Positions 25,974-36,209 are shown, numbered from the stretch's first letter. The stretch is 64,000 bases of DNA from Candidatus Peribacteria bacterium (GCA_943356465.1 CALREX010000001.1:62001-126000), one strand, 5' to 3'. Notes: generated from the letters alone by a model not told the origin. Made by a program: numbers and translations.

Positions 25974-26012
25974 ATGACCGAAATCCCTCATTATTTTTTA
26001 AACAAATTAAGT

Positions 26013-26234
26013 ATGCAAAAAACATACAAAATTGTAATCGCTTCAATGATTGGAGCATCTCTTCTATTCACAGGATGTTCTTGGATTAAGGACAAACTAC
26101 AAAGCACTGTGAATGACGTAAACAAAGGAATTTCTGACACTGCAAAAGATGTTGGAACACAACTTAACGGAGCAGCAAAAGACGCAACAACTCCAGCTCC
26201 AGTAGCACCAGCACCTGTTACACCAGCTAAATAA
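26013..26234 (+). CDS. Small lipoprotein, 73 aa
   Basis: The start at 26013 puts a signal peptide directly at the N-terminus, ending in LLFTGC (Cys22). The mature part has an amphipathic helix with repeated Asn, Asp and Lys, then an Ala/Pro/Thr/Val tail (about residues 58-73) that resembles a wall-spanning linker. Entericidin-like small lipoproteins look similar, but function is unknown. Confidence 0.75.
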   Translation: MQKTYKIVIASMIGASLLFTGCSWIKDKLQSTVNDVNKGISDTAKDVGTQLNGAAKDATTPAPVAPAPVTPAK

Positions 26235-26245
26235 TTACAACAATC

Positions 26246-26281
26246 AAAAAGACCTTTCTAGAAATAGGAGGGTCTTTTTTT
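26246..26281 (+). terminator. Intrinsic terminator
   Basis: AAAAAGACC (26246-26254) pairs with GGTCTTTTT (26271-26279), with CCT/AGG nested inside. It ends the small lipoprotein gene. Confidence 0.8.
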
Positions 26282-26304
26282 GTAATAATAATGAAAAGCA
26301 AAAA

Positions 26305-26398
26305 GAAGAATAAATGAGAAAGGTTTTCGCAGAAACATTCTGCAGCCCCGCTGTGCGGGGCGAAGCCGTTTCAAGGGAATCTTTCTCGTTTATTCTTC
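26305..26398. repeat. Three-armed inverted-repeat element overlapping the topA 3' end
   Basis: Arms 26305-26322 and 26381-26398 pair over 18 bp with one G-U. Inside lie GCAGAA-ACA-TTCTGC (26329-26343) and a GC-rich 7-bp hairpin GCCCCGC-TGT-GCGGGGC (26345-26361). The left end is near a terminator, and the right arm covers the topA stop codon. Confidence 0.7.
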
Positions 26399-28756
26399 CT
26401 CTTTCTCTTTCGTATCCACATACGGAACATGATTCCCCTCCTTATCTTCCACGATCAAAGTTCCATCTTTATCAATTTCGATAGGTTTACTCCATGTCGC
26501 AAATTTGCATTTTGGATATTTATTGCATCCCCAAAAAACACGTCCGCCCCTTTTCGTGTGTCGTTCAATCAGCTGCCCGACCTTACAAACAGGACATTTC
26601 ACTCCAGAAGAAATCACAATCGAAACAATATTTTTACATTTCGGATAAGCGCTACACCCCAAGAATGCACCAAATCTTCCATGCTTCACGACCATCGGCT
26701 CTCCACATTTTTCACATTTTTTATCCTTAAATTCCTTTTCATATTCTGCAATTTTTTCATTTTTTTCTTCAACTTGTTTGGCTTGTTCTTGAGTCAATTT
26801 TCCTTCCTCAACAAGTTCTTCAAGTTTTTCTTCACTGACAGAAACACTTCCGCTCAAAACAGCTTCACCCATGTTTTTGGCTAACGGTCGGGCATTTTTA
26901 CACTTTGGATAATTGCTGCATGACAAAAATTTTCCAAATCTTCCAAGTTTGACAATCATTTTTTCTCCACATTTTTCACACATTTCATCAGTCTCTTCAT
27001 TTACCATGTCAGACTTTTTAAGAGTCTTGTCTTTTTCCAAAATCGCTTTATGAAAAGGCCCATAAAAAGCCTTTATAACAGGAACCCATTCCGTTTTTTC
27101 TTCTTCTATTTTATCCAATTTTTCTTCAAGTTCCGCAGTAAATTTATAATCCACAATCTCAGGAAAATTTTCCACCAACATATCCGTCACAACCATAGCA
27201 ACATCTGTCGGCACAAGAGCTTTCGCCTCCTTTTTAATATATCCACGCGCAACAATTGTAGAAATTGTCGGCGCATAAGTACTCGGTCGGCCGATCCCTT
27301 CGCTCTCAAGTTTTTTGACCAAAGAAGCTTCAGTATATCTTGCCGGCGGTTTCGTAAAATGCTGTGAATGATCAAGTTTTTCTAAATCAACTTTTTCACC
27401 CTCTTCAAGTTTTGGCAAAATTTTATCTCCATCATCTGTGTCTTCCTCCAAATCACTACCTTCCATATAAACTTCCATAAAACCGGGGAATTTTATAACC
27501 TGACCATTTGCTCTAAATACATAATTTGTATCAGTCGAGCCTTTTTCGGCTTCAATATCAACAGTCGTTCTACTCAAAATCGCCTCTTGCATTTGACAAG
27601 CCATCGCACGTTTCCAAATAAGTTCATAAAGCTTAGCCTGATCTTTTGTAAGTTTCGCGGCAACATCTTTCGGATGAATAGTGATATCTACAGGACGAAT
27701 CGCTTCATGCGCTTCCTGCGCGCTTTTTCTTCCTTTAAATTTACGCGGTTCTTTAAGTGCATATTTTTCCCCATATTCTTTCACGATCTGTTGTCTGATT
27801 CCCGTAAGCGCAAATTCAGATAAATTCACACTATCAGTTCTCATATAAGTGATAAGACCGATATGCCCGTTTCCTATGTCCACACCTTCATAAAGTCCCT
27901 GCGCAACCATCATGGTTTTTTTCACAGGAAAATTAAGTTTACGCGAAGCCTCCTGTTGCAAAGTCGAAGTTATAAATGGTGCAGAGGGAGATCTTGAAAC
28001 ATCTTTTTCTTCAACACTTTTTACTTTATATTTCGCACCTTTTATTTCCTCCAAAATATCAGTCGTATCCTTCTCATTTTTCATTTCGACCTTCTGCTCT
28101 CCTCTTTTTATAAGCTCAGCTGTAAATTTTTGCGCATCTTGTTTGCCCGCATTTTTCTCAAACTCGCCAAATATTTGCCAATATTCCTCGGGTTTAAACG
28201 CCTGAATTTCACGTTCTCTTTCTACAACAAGTCTAACTGCCACACTCTGTACACGACCAGCAGAAAGCCCATATCTGATTTTTTTCCAAAGCAACGGAGA
28301 AAGTTCATAACCAACAAGTCTATCCAAAACTCTTCTCGCCTGTTGCGCATCCACGATATTTTGATCCATATCTCGAGGATGCTCGATCGCGCTTTTTATA
28401 GCATTTTCCGTAATTTCATGAAAAACAATTCTTGATTTTTTAAATTTCGTTTTCGCACCTTTTAAACATTGAAGTAGATGCCACCCAATCGCCTCTCCTT
28501 CGCGGTCCTCATCAGTTGCGATCCAAAGTTTATCAGCCTTCGCAAGTTCTTTATTTAATTCCGTCACAACTTTCTTTTTATCAGGAGAAACACTGTATGT
28601 CGGCTCAAAATCATGCTCTGTATCTATTCCTGTTTTTGATTTTGGCAAATCGCGAACATGGCCCATAGAAGCCAAGACTTTGTAATCTTTTCCGAGAAAT
28701 CTTGATATAGTTTTTGCTTTTGCCGGAGACTCAACTATCACTAAATTTTTTGACAT
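26390..28756 (-). CDS. topA: DNA topoisomerase I
   Basis: A type IA topoisomerase of 788 aa from the start at 28756 (MSKNLVIVESPAKAKT); an ATG 36 bp upstream is less likely. The Toprim domain is at the N-terminus. The active-site tyrosine is Tyr304 in TYMRTDS. Three C-terminal Cys4 zinc fingers (GEKM..., GEPM... and CKVGQL...) bind single-stranded DNA. It relaxes negative supercoils. The stop lies inside the inverted-repeat element. Confidence 0.97.
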   Translation of the reverse strand: MSKNLVIVESPAKAKTISRFLGKDYKVLASMGHVRDLPKSKTGIDTEHDFEPTYSVSPDKKKVVTELNKELAKADKLWIATDEDREGEAIGWHLLQCLKGAKTKFKKSRIVFHEITENAIKSAIEHPRDMDQNIVDAQQARRVLDRLVGYELSPLLWKKIRYGLSAGRVQSVAVRLVVEREREIQAFKPEEYWQIFGEFEKNAGKQDAQKFTAELIKRGEQKVEMKNEKDTTDILEEIKGAKYKVKSVEEKDVSRSPSAPFITSTLQQEASRKLNFPVKKTMMVAQGLYEGVDIGNGHIGLITYMRTDSVNLSEFALTGIRQQIVKEYGEKYALKEPRKFKGRKSAQEAHEAIRPVDITIHPKDVAAKLTKDQAKLYELIWKRAMACQMQEAILSRTTVDIEAEKGSTDTNYVFRANGQVIKFPGFMEVYMEGSDLEEDTDDGDKILPKLEEGEKVDLEKLDHSQHFTKPPARYTEASLVKKLESEGIGRPSTYAPTISTIVARGYIKKEAKALVPTDVAMVVTDMLVENFPEIVDYKFTAELEEKLDKIEEEKTEWVPVIKAFYGPFHKAILEKDKTLKKSDMVNEETDEMCEKCGEKMIVKLGRFGKFLSCSNYPKCKNARPLAKNMGEAVLSGSVSVSEEKLEELVEEGKLTQEQAKQVEEKNEKIAEYEKEFKDKKCEKCGEPMVVKHGRFGAFLGCSAYPKCKNIVSIVISSGVKCPVCKVGQLIERHTKRGGRVFWGCNKYPKCKFATWSKPIEIDKDGTLIVEDKEGNHVPYVDTKEKEEE

Positions 28757-28882
28757 AATTTTCGCTAAAAATTCAAAAGTTTTACCAATCATTGTTATAT
28801 CAGCACTATTTTTAAGTCAAGTTTCGTTTTATCATTTGCAAAACTTAAGAACTTTCATGATTTCAAGCAAACATGTTATTTT

Positions 28883-29854
28883 ATGGACATGTACATAATC
28901 TTTTTAATCTTGGGATTCGCTTTGCTTGTCAAGGGAGCCGATTTCCTTGTCCAAGGAGCATCATCAATTGCAAAAAAATTAAAAATATCTGAACTTGCAA
29001 TCGGATTAACAGTCGTAGCCTTTGGCACATCAGCACCCGAACTATTAATAAACGTTCAGGCAAGCTTACAGGGGAATTCAGATATTGCACTCGGAAATAT
29101 TTTAGGAAGCAATATAGCAAATATTTTATTAATCCTTGGAATAGCTTCAGTTATTCATCCATTAACAGTAAGAAGAAGACAGGTTTTAATAGAAATACCA
29201 ATTGGAATATTATCACTAATTTTAACTTGGATTTTAGGAAACAATTTTTTTCTTAATAAATCAGCAATACTTTCGCAAACAGACGGATTAATAATGATTT
29301 TCTTTTTTGTAATATTTTTAATATATACATATAAAATTACAAAAATAGAAATTTTCAGTGAAAATAAAGAAAAAACACTTTCAACCACAACAGCAATTTT
29401 TTTGACAATAATAGGACTCATATCACTACCAATAGGAGGAGAATGGGTGGTTGAAAGCGCCGTAAAAATAGCAACATCACTCGGTGTAAGCAAATTCGTA
29501 ATTGCAGCAACGATAATCGCAATAGGTACATCTTTGCCGGAACTTGCAACCTCCATGGTTGCAGCACACAAGAAAAAATCAGATATAGTAATCGGAAACA
29601 TAGTTGGCTCAAATATTTTTAACACTTTATGGATTTTGGGATTAAGCGCTACAATCAGACCAATTAAAATAAACAGTATAAATAATACAGACATTCTCAT
29701 CGCAACGTTGGTTGGTATAATTTTATTTTCACTACTAAGAAGAAAAAGATTTTTTGCTCAGCACGAATACATACTAAGTAGATGGACAGGAATAACATTC
29801 TTAATTTTATACACAATATATTTAGCATTCTTAATTCTAAGAAGCGGAACCTAA
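28883..29854 (+). CDS. Ca2+/Na+ exchanger, CaCA family
   Basis: A membrane antiporter of 323 aa with about 10 helices. The two inverted alpha repeats are diagnostic: GTSAPELLINV with GNILGSNIANI (residues 48-80), and GTSLPELATS with GNIVGSNIFN (residues 215-247). The acidic residues in the GTSxPE motifs bind the cation. It is YrbG-like. It probably exports Ca2+ using the Na+ or H+ gradient. Confidence 0.93.
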   Translation: MDMYIIFLILGFALLVKGADFLVQGASSIAKKLKISELAIGLTVVAFGTSAPELLINVQASLQGNSDIALGNILGSNIANILLILGIASVIHPLTVRRRQVLIEIPIGILSLILTWILGNNFFLNKSAILSQTDGLIMIFFFVIFLIYTYKITKIEIFSENKEKTLSTTTAIFLTIIGLISLPIGGEWVVESAVKIATSLGVSKFVIAATIIAIGTSLPELATSMVAAHKKKSDIVIGNIVGSNIFNTLWILGLSATIRPIKINSINNTDILIATLVGIILFSLLRRKRFFAQHEYILSRWTGITFLILYTIYLAFLILRSGT

Positions 29855-29988
29855 AACAATCCACGCAACAACCTTGACAAACCTGCAAGCAATTTTGAAA
29901 ACGGCTCAGGAAAGCCAAAGTTAAGCTCTTTTCAAACACAAACATGCCATTTTCCCCTGTCAAAAGCCATTCTGTTAAAACAAATCTC

Positions 29989-30016
29989 TTGATTTGGCTA
30001 AACGCACGCATATAAT
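29989..30016 (+). promoter_or_regulatory. Predicted HU promoter
   Basis: TTGATT (29989-29994), a 16-bp spacer and a perfect TATAAT (30011-30016), about 50 bp before the hup ATG. Confidence 0.65.
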
Positions 30017-30067
30017 GCACACGGGCTTAAAAAGCACTTTCATTATTTATCTTTAACCAATCCTACT

Positions 30068-30343
30068 ATGACAAAACAGGATCTAGTAGCTGGCGCAGCT
30101 GAATCAGCTGGTGTCACAAAAAAGGCAGCGGGAGCAGTTCTAGACGCAGTTCTAGGAATGATCACAAAAAGCCTTAAGAAGGGTGAAAACGTAACAGTAA
30201 CTGGATTTGGAACATTCCGTGTTTCAAAGAGAGCTGCTCGTACAGGTGTTAACCCAAGGAACCCAAGGGAGAAAATCAAAATCCCTGCAATGAAACTTCC
30301 TGCTTTCAAAGCTGGAAAATCTCTTAAAGATGCTGTTAGATAA
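30068..30343 (+). CDS. hup: HU-family DNA-binding protein
   Basis: The 91-aa protein is a classical HU/IHF nucleoid protein that bends and compacts DNA as a dimer. The helical N-terminus is followed by the beta-arm region with GFGTFRV, and by the minor-groove tip RTGVNPRNP in the RxGxNP arrangement. It has its own promoter and terminator, fitting high expression. Confidence 0.97.
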   Translation: MTKQDLVAGAAESAGVTKKAAGAVLDAVLGMITKSLKKGENVTVTGFGTFRVSKRAARTGVNPRNPREKIKIPAMKLPAFKAGKSLKDAVR

Positions 30344-30369
30344 TCATCTTTAGAAAGTTTCACTTTCAA

Positions 30370-30398
30370 AAAGCCTTCGAGCAATCGAGGGCTTTTTT
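30370..30398 (+). terminator. HU intrinsic terminator
   Basis: AAAGCCTTCGA (30370-30380) pairs with TCGAGGGCTTT (30385-30395) around a GCAA tetraloop, followed by T residues. Confidence 0.9.
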
Positions 30399-30399
30399 G

Positions 30400-30428
30400 T
30401 TGCCAAAACCACACAAAACGACTAAATT
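30400..30428 (+). promoter_or_regulatory. Predicted pheST promoter
   Basis: TTGCCA (30400-30405), a 17-bp spacer and TAAATT (30423-30428). The pheS ATG is 26 bp downstream. Confidence 0.45.
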
Positions 30429-30453
30429 ACCTTCGTAAATTTGTAAAACATTC

Positions 30454-31494
30454 ATGCAAGAAATTTTAAAAAGATTGGAATCTGACGCACTTTCCGCCCT
30501 AGAAAAAGCGGACAGCTTAGAACGAACAAAAGAAATTGAAGTACAATATTTAGGAAAAACCGGTCACCTAACTATTATACTAAAAGGATTGAAAGATCTT
30601 TCCGATGAGGAAAAACGCCTAGTCGGTCCACTTTGCAATGCCACAAGAACAACGCTTGAAGAACATTTCGCGAAAAAAATAAAAGAATTCGAAGATAAAC
30701 AACTGGCAAAAGAACTTTCAAAAGAATTTTTTGACACAACAATTCCGGGATCTATGAGACCTCTAGGCCACATTCACCCGCTTTCTCAATTACAGGAAGA
30801 GGTCGAAAGAATTTTTTCACAAATGGGTTTTGCCGTTGCAGATGGCCCTGAAATCGAATCAGAGCATTACAATTTTGAAAGCTTAAATATTCCAAAAGAT
30901 CATCCTGCCAGAGACATGCAGGACACATTTTTCATTCAAGAAAAAGATGACGCAGATCACGGAAGAATGGTTTTGCGCACACAAACATCGCCTGTCCAAA
31001 TTCGTGCGATGGAAAAATACGGAGCACCACTAAGGCTTATCGTTCCAGGAAGAGTTTTCCGTTTTGAAGCGACGGACGCAAGCCACGACAGCATGTTTTA
31101 CCAAGTTGAAGGATTATTAATAGACAAAAATATTTCACTCGCACATTTGAAAGGAGTTTTAGCGGAATTTCTCACAAGACTTTTTAAGAAACCTGTAAAA
31201 GTGAGATTTAGGCCTGGATATTTTCCATTCGTTGAGCCGGGACTCGAAGTCGATTTTTCGTGTCTACTATGCGAAGGAAGAGGATGCAGAGTTTGTAAAC
31301 ATTCCGGATGGATGGAATTCATGGGCGCAGGAATGGTTCACGAAAATGTTTTAAAAGCCGGCGGAATAAATTCAAAAGAATATCAAGGTTGGGCATTCGG
31401 TTTTGGGCTTACCAGACTCGTAATGATGCGTTATGGAATCGATGATATTCGCCTCCTCACAAACGGCGACCTAAGATTTAATAAACAATTTTAA
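30454..31494 (+). CDS. pheS: Phenylalanyl-tRNA synthetase alpha subunit
   Basis: The catalytic subunit charges tRNA-Phe. It has 346 aa. An N-terminal coiled-coil region is followed by the class II core with motif 2 at FRFEATDASHDSMFYQ and motif 3 GFGLTRLVMMR near the end. A Cys-rich loop CLLCEGRGCRVC precedes GWMEFMGAG, a usual PheS feature. The pheT gene follows two bases after its stop. Confidence 0.97.
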   Translation: MQEILKRLESDALSALEKADSLERTKEIEVQYLGKTGHLTIILKGLKDLSDEEKRLVGPLCNATRTTLEEHFAKKIKEFEDKQLAKELSKEFFDTTIPGSMRPLGHIHPLSQLQEEVERIFSQMGFAVADGPEIESEHYNFESLNIPKDHPARDMQDTFFIQEKDDADHGRMVLRTQTSPVQIRAMEKYGAPLRLIVPGRVFRFEATDASHDSMFYQVEGLLIDKNISLAHLKGVLAEFLTRLFKKPVKVRFRPGYFPFVEPGLEVDFSCLLCEGRGCRVCKHSGWMEFMGAGMVHENVLKAGGINSKEYQGWAFGFGLTRLVMMRYGIDDIRLLTNGDLRFNKQF

Positions 31495-31496
31495 AA

Positions 31497-33914
31497 ATGT
31501 TAGTATCCCTAAATTGGCTTAAGGACTTCGTGCAACTACCGAAAGATGTAAACGGAAAAGATCTTGGAACTTTGCTTACATTAAAAACTGCTGAAGTAGA
31601 TCACGTTATTGACGAGTCAGCAGATTACGAAAATATCGTCGTCGGACAAATCGTAGAAATCACCGCACATCCAAATGCCGACAAATTGAAAATCACAAAA
31701 ACATCTATTGGAAAGGAAACTTTGCAGATAGTTTGCGGAGGACAAAACATAAAAGAAGGAATGTACGTCGCGGTCGCTTGCCTAGGCGCAAAAATAAAAT
31801 GGCATGGAGAAGGCGAACCGGTTGTTATGGAAAAAGCGGTAATTCGTGGAGTCGAAAGTTACGGAATGATTTGCGCAAGTGTCGAAATCGGACTAAACAA
31901 TCCAAACGAAGGACCACGGGAGATTCTCGACCTGTCAGCACTAAAACCAGAAATAGGAACTCCAATAAAAGACGTTTTACACAAAGACGACATCATCCTG
32001 CAGTTCGACAACAAATCACTAACCCACAGACCGGATCTCTGGGGACACATCGGAATTGCACGTGAAATTGCAGCGATAACAAACAGCAAATTCAAGCCAT
32101 TAAAAGTAGATATAAAAATTCCTGAAACAGGAGAAAGTGTCGATGTAAAAGTAAAAGACAAAGAACTTTGTCCAAGATATTGCGGACTTATTATCAATAA
32201 TATAAAAATCGGGAAGTCTCCGGATTGGCTTATAAGAAGGCTGAAAGCCATAGGCCACGGAATTCACAACAATATCGTAGACGTAACAAATTATGTGATG
32301 ATGGAACTCGGACAACCGATGCACGCCTTCGACAAGGCATTAATTAAAGGTGGAATAATTGTAAGAACAGCAAAGAAAAACGAAAAAATTCGCACACTGG
32401 ACGGGAAAGATCAAAATCTGGATACAAACATGTTAGTCATCGCAGACCTAGAAAAACCTGTTGCCGTAGCGGGAATCATGGGAGGAGAACACAGTGGAAT
32501 AAACGAAAATACAACTTCTATTATTCTTGAATCCGCAAATTTCAATCCATCTTCAGTACGAAAAACTTCGGTGAAACTCAGCATTCGCACAGACTCAGTC
32601 CAAAGATTTGAAAAAGCCTTAGATCCATTATTGGCCGAGGAAGCCGTAAAACGCGCCGCAGAGTTAATTTTACAAATCTGCCCTGAAGCAATAATTGCAG
32701 GACCTATAACAGACATACAAAAATTCAACAAAAAACCATTAAAAATAACATTAGACACAGAAAAAGCAAAATCAAAAATCGGCATAGAAATAAGCACACA
32801 GGAGATGAAAAGAATTTTGGAAAATCTTGAATTCAAAGTCACAGAAAAGGGTAAAAAGACAAAAACATTTGTAGTGGAAGTTCCAACATTCCGTGCAACA
32901 AAAGATGTACTTGCAGAAGATGATTTAACAGAAGAAATAGCGAGAATCTACGGCTACGACAACATCGCTCCAACTCTTCCACAATTACCTACAAAACTTC
33001 CACTCGAAAACAACGAACGCACAAAAAAACATCGCACACGTGAACTTTTTTCTTACGGACTTGGATTCGATGAAGTATACAACTACTCATTTTACGGCCT
33101 AAACGAGATCAAAAAATCACTTCTCGTAGAATCACACCATTTGAAACTTCAAAATTATTTGTCAGAGGAACAAACGCACATGGTGACTTCCCTTACTCCA
33201 AATATTTTGAAAAATTTACAAGAAAATGTGAAAAATTTTAGCGAAGTGAAGATTTACGAAATCGGTCATACATATCTCGAAATCGGCGAATATTTCCCAC
33301 TCGAAGAAAAGAAAATTTGCGGAGCAATTTTGGTAAAAGGAAAATCAGACAAAATATTTTACGAAGCAAAAGGATGCGTAGAATCATTCATCCAAAAATT
33401 TAATTTATCACATGTAGCAGAAGCAAAAGGTGCAAAAAACACACCATATGCACATCCGGTAAAATCGCTAACATTCATTGACCATAGAGGAAAATCACTC
33501 GCAACTTGCTTCATGCTCCACCCAACAGTTCAAAAAAATTACGACCTTGAAAAATATTCTATCGCGCTTTTTGAAATAAATTTCACTGAAACTTTGAAAC
33601 TTGAAGAAACAAAAAATTCATACAAACGCATTCCAAAATTCCCAAGCATTTCACTGGACGTTTCTGTCGCAGTAGACAAAAACGTAGAGATCGGAACATT
33701 ACAATCAACAATCAAAAACGCAGAAAAAGATCTAATAAGCGACGTGAAACTTTTCGATATTTACGAAGGAGACAAAGTAGAACAAGGCAAAAAAGCTGTG
33801 GCATTCAGCATAACAATCCAATCTCCGGACAAAACTCTCACGGACTCAGACATGGCTAACACACAATCAAAAATACATTCAAGTCTGGAAGCACTAGGAG
33901 GAAAAATCAGATAA
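31497..33914 (+). CDS. pheT: Phenylalanyl-tRNA synthetase beta subunit
   Basis: At 805 aa it has the full length. The N-terminal EMAP-type tRNA-binding domain (about 40-150) contains HPNADKLKI and VCGGQNI. B3/B4 editing and B5 domains follow. The FDX-ACB domain forms the C-terminus (about 715-805). It forms the heterotetramer with PheS, which is translated just upstream. Confidence 0.97.
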   Translation: MLVSLNWLKDFVQLPKDVNGKDLGTLLTLKTAEVDHVIDESADYENIVVGQIVEITAHPNADKLKITKTSIGKETLQIVCGGQNIKEGMYVAVACLGAKIKWHGEGEPVVMEKAVIRGVESYGMICASVEIGLNNPNEGPREILDLSALKPEIGTPIKDVLHKDDIILQFDNKSLTHRPDLWGHIGIAREIAAITNSKFKPLKVDIKIPETGESVDVKVKDKELCPRYCGLIINNIKIGKSPDWLIRRLKAIGHGIHNNIVDVTNYVMMELGQPMHAFDKALIKGGIIVRTAKKNEKIRTLDGKDQNLDTNMLVIADLEKPVAVAGIMGGEHSGINENTTSIILESANFNPSSVRKTSVKLSIRTDSVQRFEKALDPLLAEEAVKRAAELILQICPEAIIAGPITDIQKFNKKPLKITLDTEKAKSKIGIEISTQEMKRILENLEFKVTEKGKKTKTFVVEVPTFRATKDVLAEDDLTEEIARIYGYDNIAPTLPQLPTKLPLENNERTKKHRTRELFSYGLGFDEVYNYSFYGLNEIKKSLLVESHHLKLQNYLSEEQTHMVTSLTPNILKNLQENVKNFSEVKIYEIGHTYLEIGEYFPLEEKKICGAILVKGKSDKIFYEAKGCVESFIQKFNLSHVAEAKGAKNTPYAHPVKSLTFIDHRGKSLATCFMLHPTVQKNYDLEKYSIALFEINFTETLKLEETKNSYKRIPKFPSISLDVSVAVDKNVEIGTLQSTIKNAEKDLISDVKLFDIYEGDKVEQGKKAVAFSITIQSPDKTLTDSDMANTQSKIHSSLEALGGKIR

Positions 33915-33916
33915 TA

Positions 33917-36157
33917 TTAAAACTCAACATACGTCCATCCGGGAACTTCTCTGACTTTTTCAGAAATATCAATTTCACATTCCGTCTTAAGCAGCGAAAC
34001 AATCGCCAAAACTTCACCGGCAACATGATTAAACCTCTCGAGTTCTTTATCTACAAACTGATCGTTCATTGGTGAATTTCTCAAATTAGCAAAAAGATTT
34101 GGCAAAACAGCACCATAAGGAGACCTCTGTGAGGCAAATCGTTTTGCGGTGTCAATATCGCCACCACATAATCCTTTGGCAACAAAAGATTTTACATCTC
34201 CAAACAGAATTTTTCCAAAATTTCGTCCGATTTTATCCAAAACCTTTTCTCTATCATCTTCTTTCACGCAATTAAGAGGCCAAATCATAAAAATATCTTC
34301 AATAGCTACTATCTCCTGATTCCAATCAATATTTTCTTTTGGCAATTTATATGGAGCACTATCCCTCTTTGCAGGATCGGCAGAGTCCAAATCAGGCTTC
34401 CTTATAGAAAAAGTTATACGCCAAAGGGTATCGTTATATCCTGCGTAAGTTCCTGGTGTAATAGAAATATCATAAATCTTAGCACCTTTCATCGTAAGAT
34501 AACCTATTATCTCAAAATATTGCTCTAGCGAAAGCATCGAGCTGACATGTCTTGTGTTATCGAAATGATTTAGCGTGATTTTAGTAACTTTATCGGTAGC
34601 CTGACAATGTATTGGATCGGTAACATAAAGAAAACCTCCAGGCTTAATATTTTCATATAGCCTCAGCATGTAAGCAAAAGGATTTTCAGTTTCATGCAGA
34701 CAATCAGCCGCAACACCAATATCCGCCTGACCGTCAAATTGTCCAAAAACTCTATCTATCCTACCCCTATCATTATCTTCACCTCTCGCAACATTAACAA
34801 ATTTTCTCCTGGCATCATTACTAGGATCTTCTTCGATCAATTCAATTGCATCCTTAGTCCACTGCCCGCTCTCATCTTTTTGCATATGCAAATCCACTCC
34901 GGTCACAGAAGAAACCATGGCGTCATCACCAGTTGTACTCAAAAGCTCATTCTCCAAAACTCCGTCTCCATGTCCCAAAGAAAAAACTTTTGCAGGTTTC
35001 CCAAAATATTCCTTCATCATCGCCAAATTATCCATCAATGATCTTCTCGTCGTCATTTTATCAACACTGGACGAAGCCGAACTTAAATGAAACCTCTTAA
35101 CAAAACTAAGATGTCTCAATTTAAATATAGAAGCAAAAACCTGTTCAAATTCTTTATAAATTTCCATTTTTTTAGCAAGTCCCATAAGATCAACCAACAC
35201 AAAATCTTCCTGCGCAAGATAATCTATACAATTTTTAGCATCACAAGTAGCCTTGTCCGGAAGAATAAGAGACAATAACGCCTTTATAAAACCACGCGCA
35301 CTATCTTTAGACCTATCACTTCCTTTATCAAACATTGCTCCTGATGGAACATCAAAAATTCTACGATCCTGAGAAAGAGGAATAGAGCGCCTATGTCCGA
35401 CATTTTTACCAATCAAAACAGAAAGCTGAGCGGCCATGTATGCAGTCCTATGTCCATCATCTTTTCTAAAAGCCTCATGAGAAGCCTTCAAAAAAAGTAT
35501 TCTATATCTTAAAGCCTGAACAGGATCTTTTTTCTCTTCTTCAGAAACCTTAAGATTTGTTAAATCCTGATCATCTCCGACAAACCTCGGACATTTCAAG
35601 GCAGTATCAACACAAAAACCATTTCTTCCCATAAGAAATACGGGATTTTTCAAAAAAGCACGACCATCTCTTCTCCAATCCCCAAGTACATTTTTACCCA
35701 TCAATCTCATCATTTCTTCTTTTACTATAGACCCTTCTCCATTTACAGAAGATGTGGAAAAAAGAGCCTCTCTTGGAATATTTTCTATAAATTTCATAAT
35801 ATCAAAATCTTCTTCTGTCAATTCAGGAAAAAGACCCATGATTTTAAACAAAGCTTCTTCATGAGAAAAAGCTTCTTCTTCAAAAAATCTATCAAGGCAA
35901 ATTCTTGCATCGTCATATTCACCAAGCTCAAAAGGCCCAGAGTCTACATCAATATCAGACAGAGTAGCTGAAACATTACGCGATATTTCATCGATAGGAA
36001 CGGACAACTCCCTATCCAAAACATTTTCTGCAGGCACACTCTTGGAACCAATTTGCGCCACACCGCCAAAAACATCCGGCAAAACTTGTCCTTTTTTATC
36101 ATCTGGATTCTCATCTTTATCCCCTATGTTCGGCCCTTTTGTAGGATCCTTTGCCAT
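33917..36157 (-). CDS. Large protein with SAM-methyltransferase-like domain, 746 aa
   Basis: I do not recognise the whole protein. A class I methyltransferase pattern is visible in the middle (about 385-560): VFSLGHGDGVLEN as motif I, VTGVDLH for the acidic SAM contact, DIGVAADCLHE and GGFLYVTDP. The N-terminal part (about 1-380) is acidic and mostly helical, with a disordered first 40 residues. The C-terminal part (about 600-746) has no clear fold. It has no signal peptide. Target is unknown. It is convergent with pheT, two bases apart, and divergent from the PAS sensor. Confidence 0.75.
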   Translation of the reverse strand: MAKDPTKGPNIGDKDENPDDKKGQVLPDVFGGVAQIGSKSVPAENVLDRELSVPIDEISRNVSATLSDIDVDSGPFELGEYDDARICLDRFFEEEAFSHEEALFKIMGLFPELTEEDFDIMKFIENIPREALFSTSSVNGEGSIVKEEMMRLMGKNVLGDWRRDGRAFLKNPVFLMGRNGFCVDTALKCPRFVGDDQDLTNLKVSEEEKKDPVQALRYRILFLKASHEAFRKDDGHRTAYMAAQLSVLIGKNVGHRRSIPLSQDRRIFDVPSGAMFDKGSDRSKDSARGFIKALLSLILPDKATCDAKNCIDYLAQEDFVLVDLMGLAKKMEIYKEFEQVFASIFKLRHLSFVKRFHLSSASSSVDKMTTRRSLMDNLAMMKEYFGKPAKVFSLGHGDGVLENELLSTTGDDAMVSSVTGVDLHMQKDESGQWTKDAIELIEEDPSNDARRKFVNVARGEDNDRGRIDRVFGQFDGQADIGVAADCLHETENPFAYMLRLYENIKPGGFLYVTDPIHCQATDKVTKITLNHFDNTRHVSSMLSLEQYFEIIGYLTMKGAKIYDISITPGTYAGYNDTLWRITFSIRKPDLDSADPAKRDSAPYKLPKENIDWNQEIVAIEDIFMIWPLNCVKEDDREKVLDKIGRNFGKILFGDVKSFVAKGLCGGDIDTAKRFASQRSPYGAVLPNLFANLRNSPMNDQFVDKELERFNHVAGEVLAIVSLLKTECEIDISEKVREVPGWTYVEF

Positions 36158-36209
36158 ATTTTCTTGACATAGTCAAATTTTAGGGGAGAATGATAGTAAA
36201 TTATAGCAT

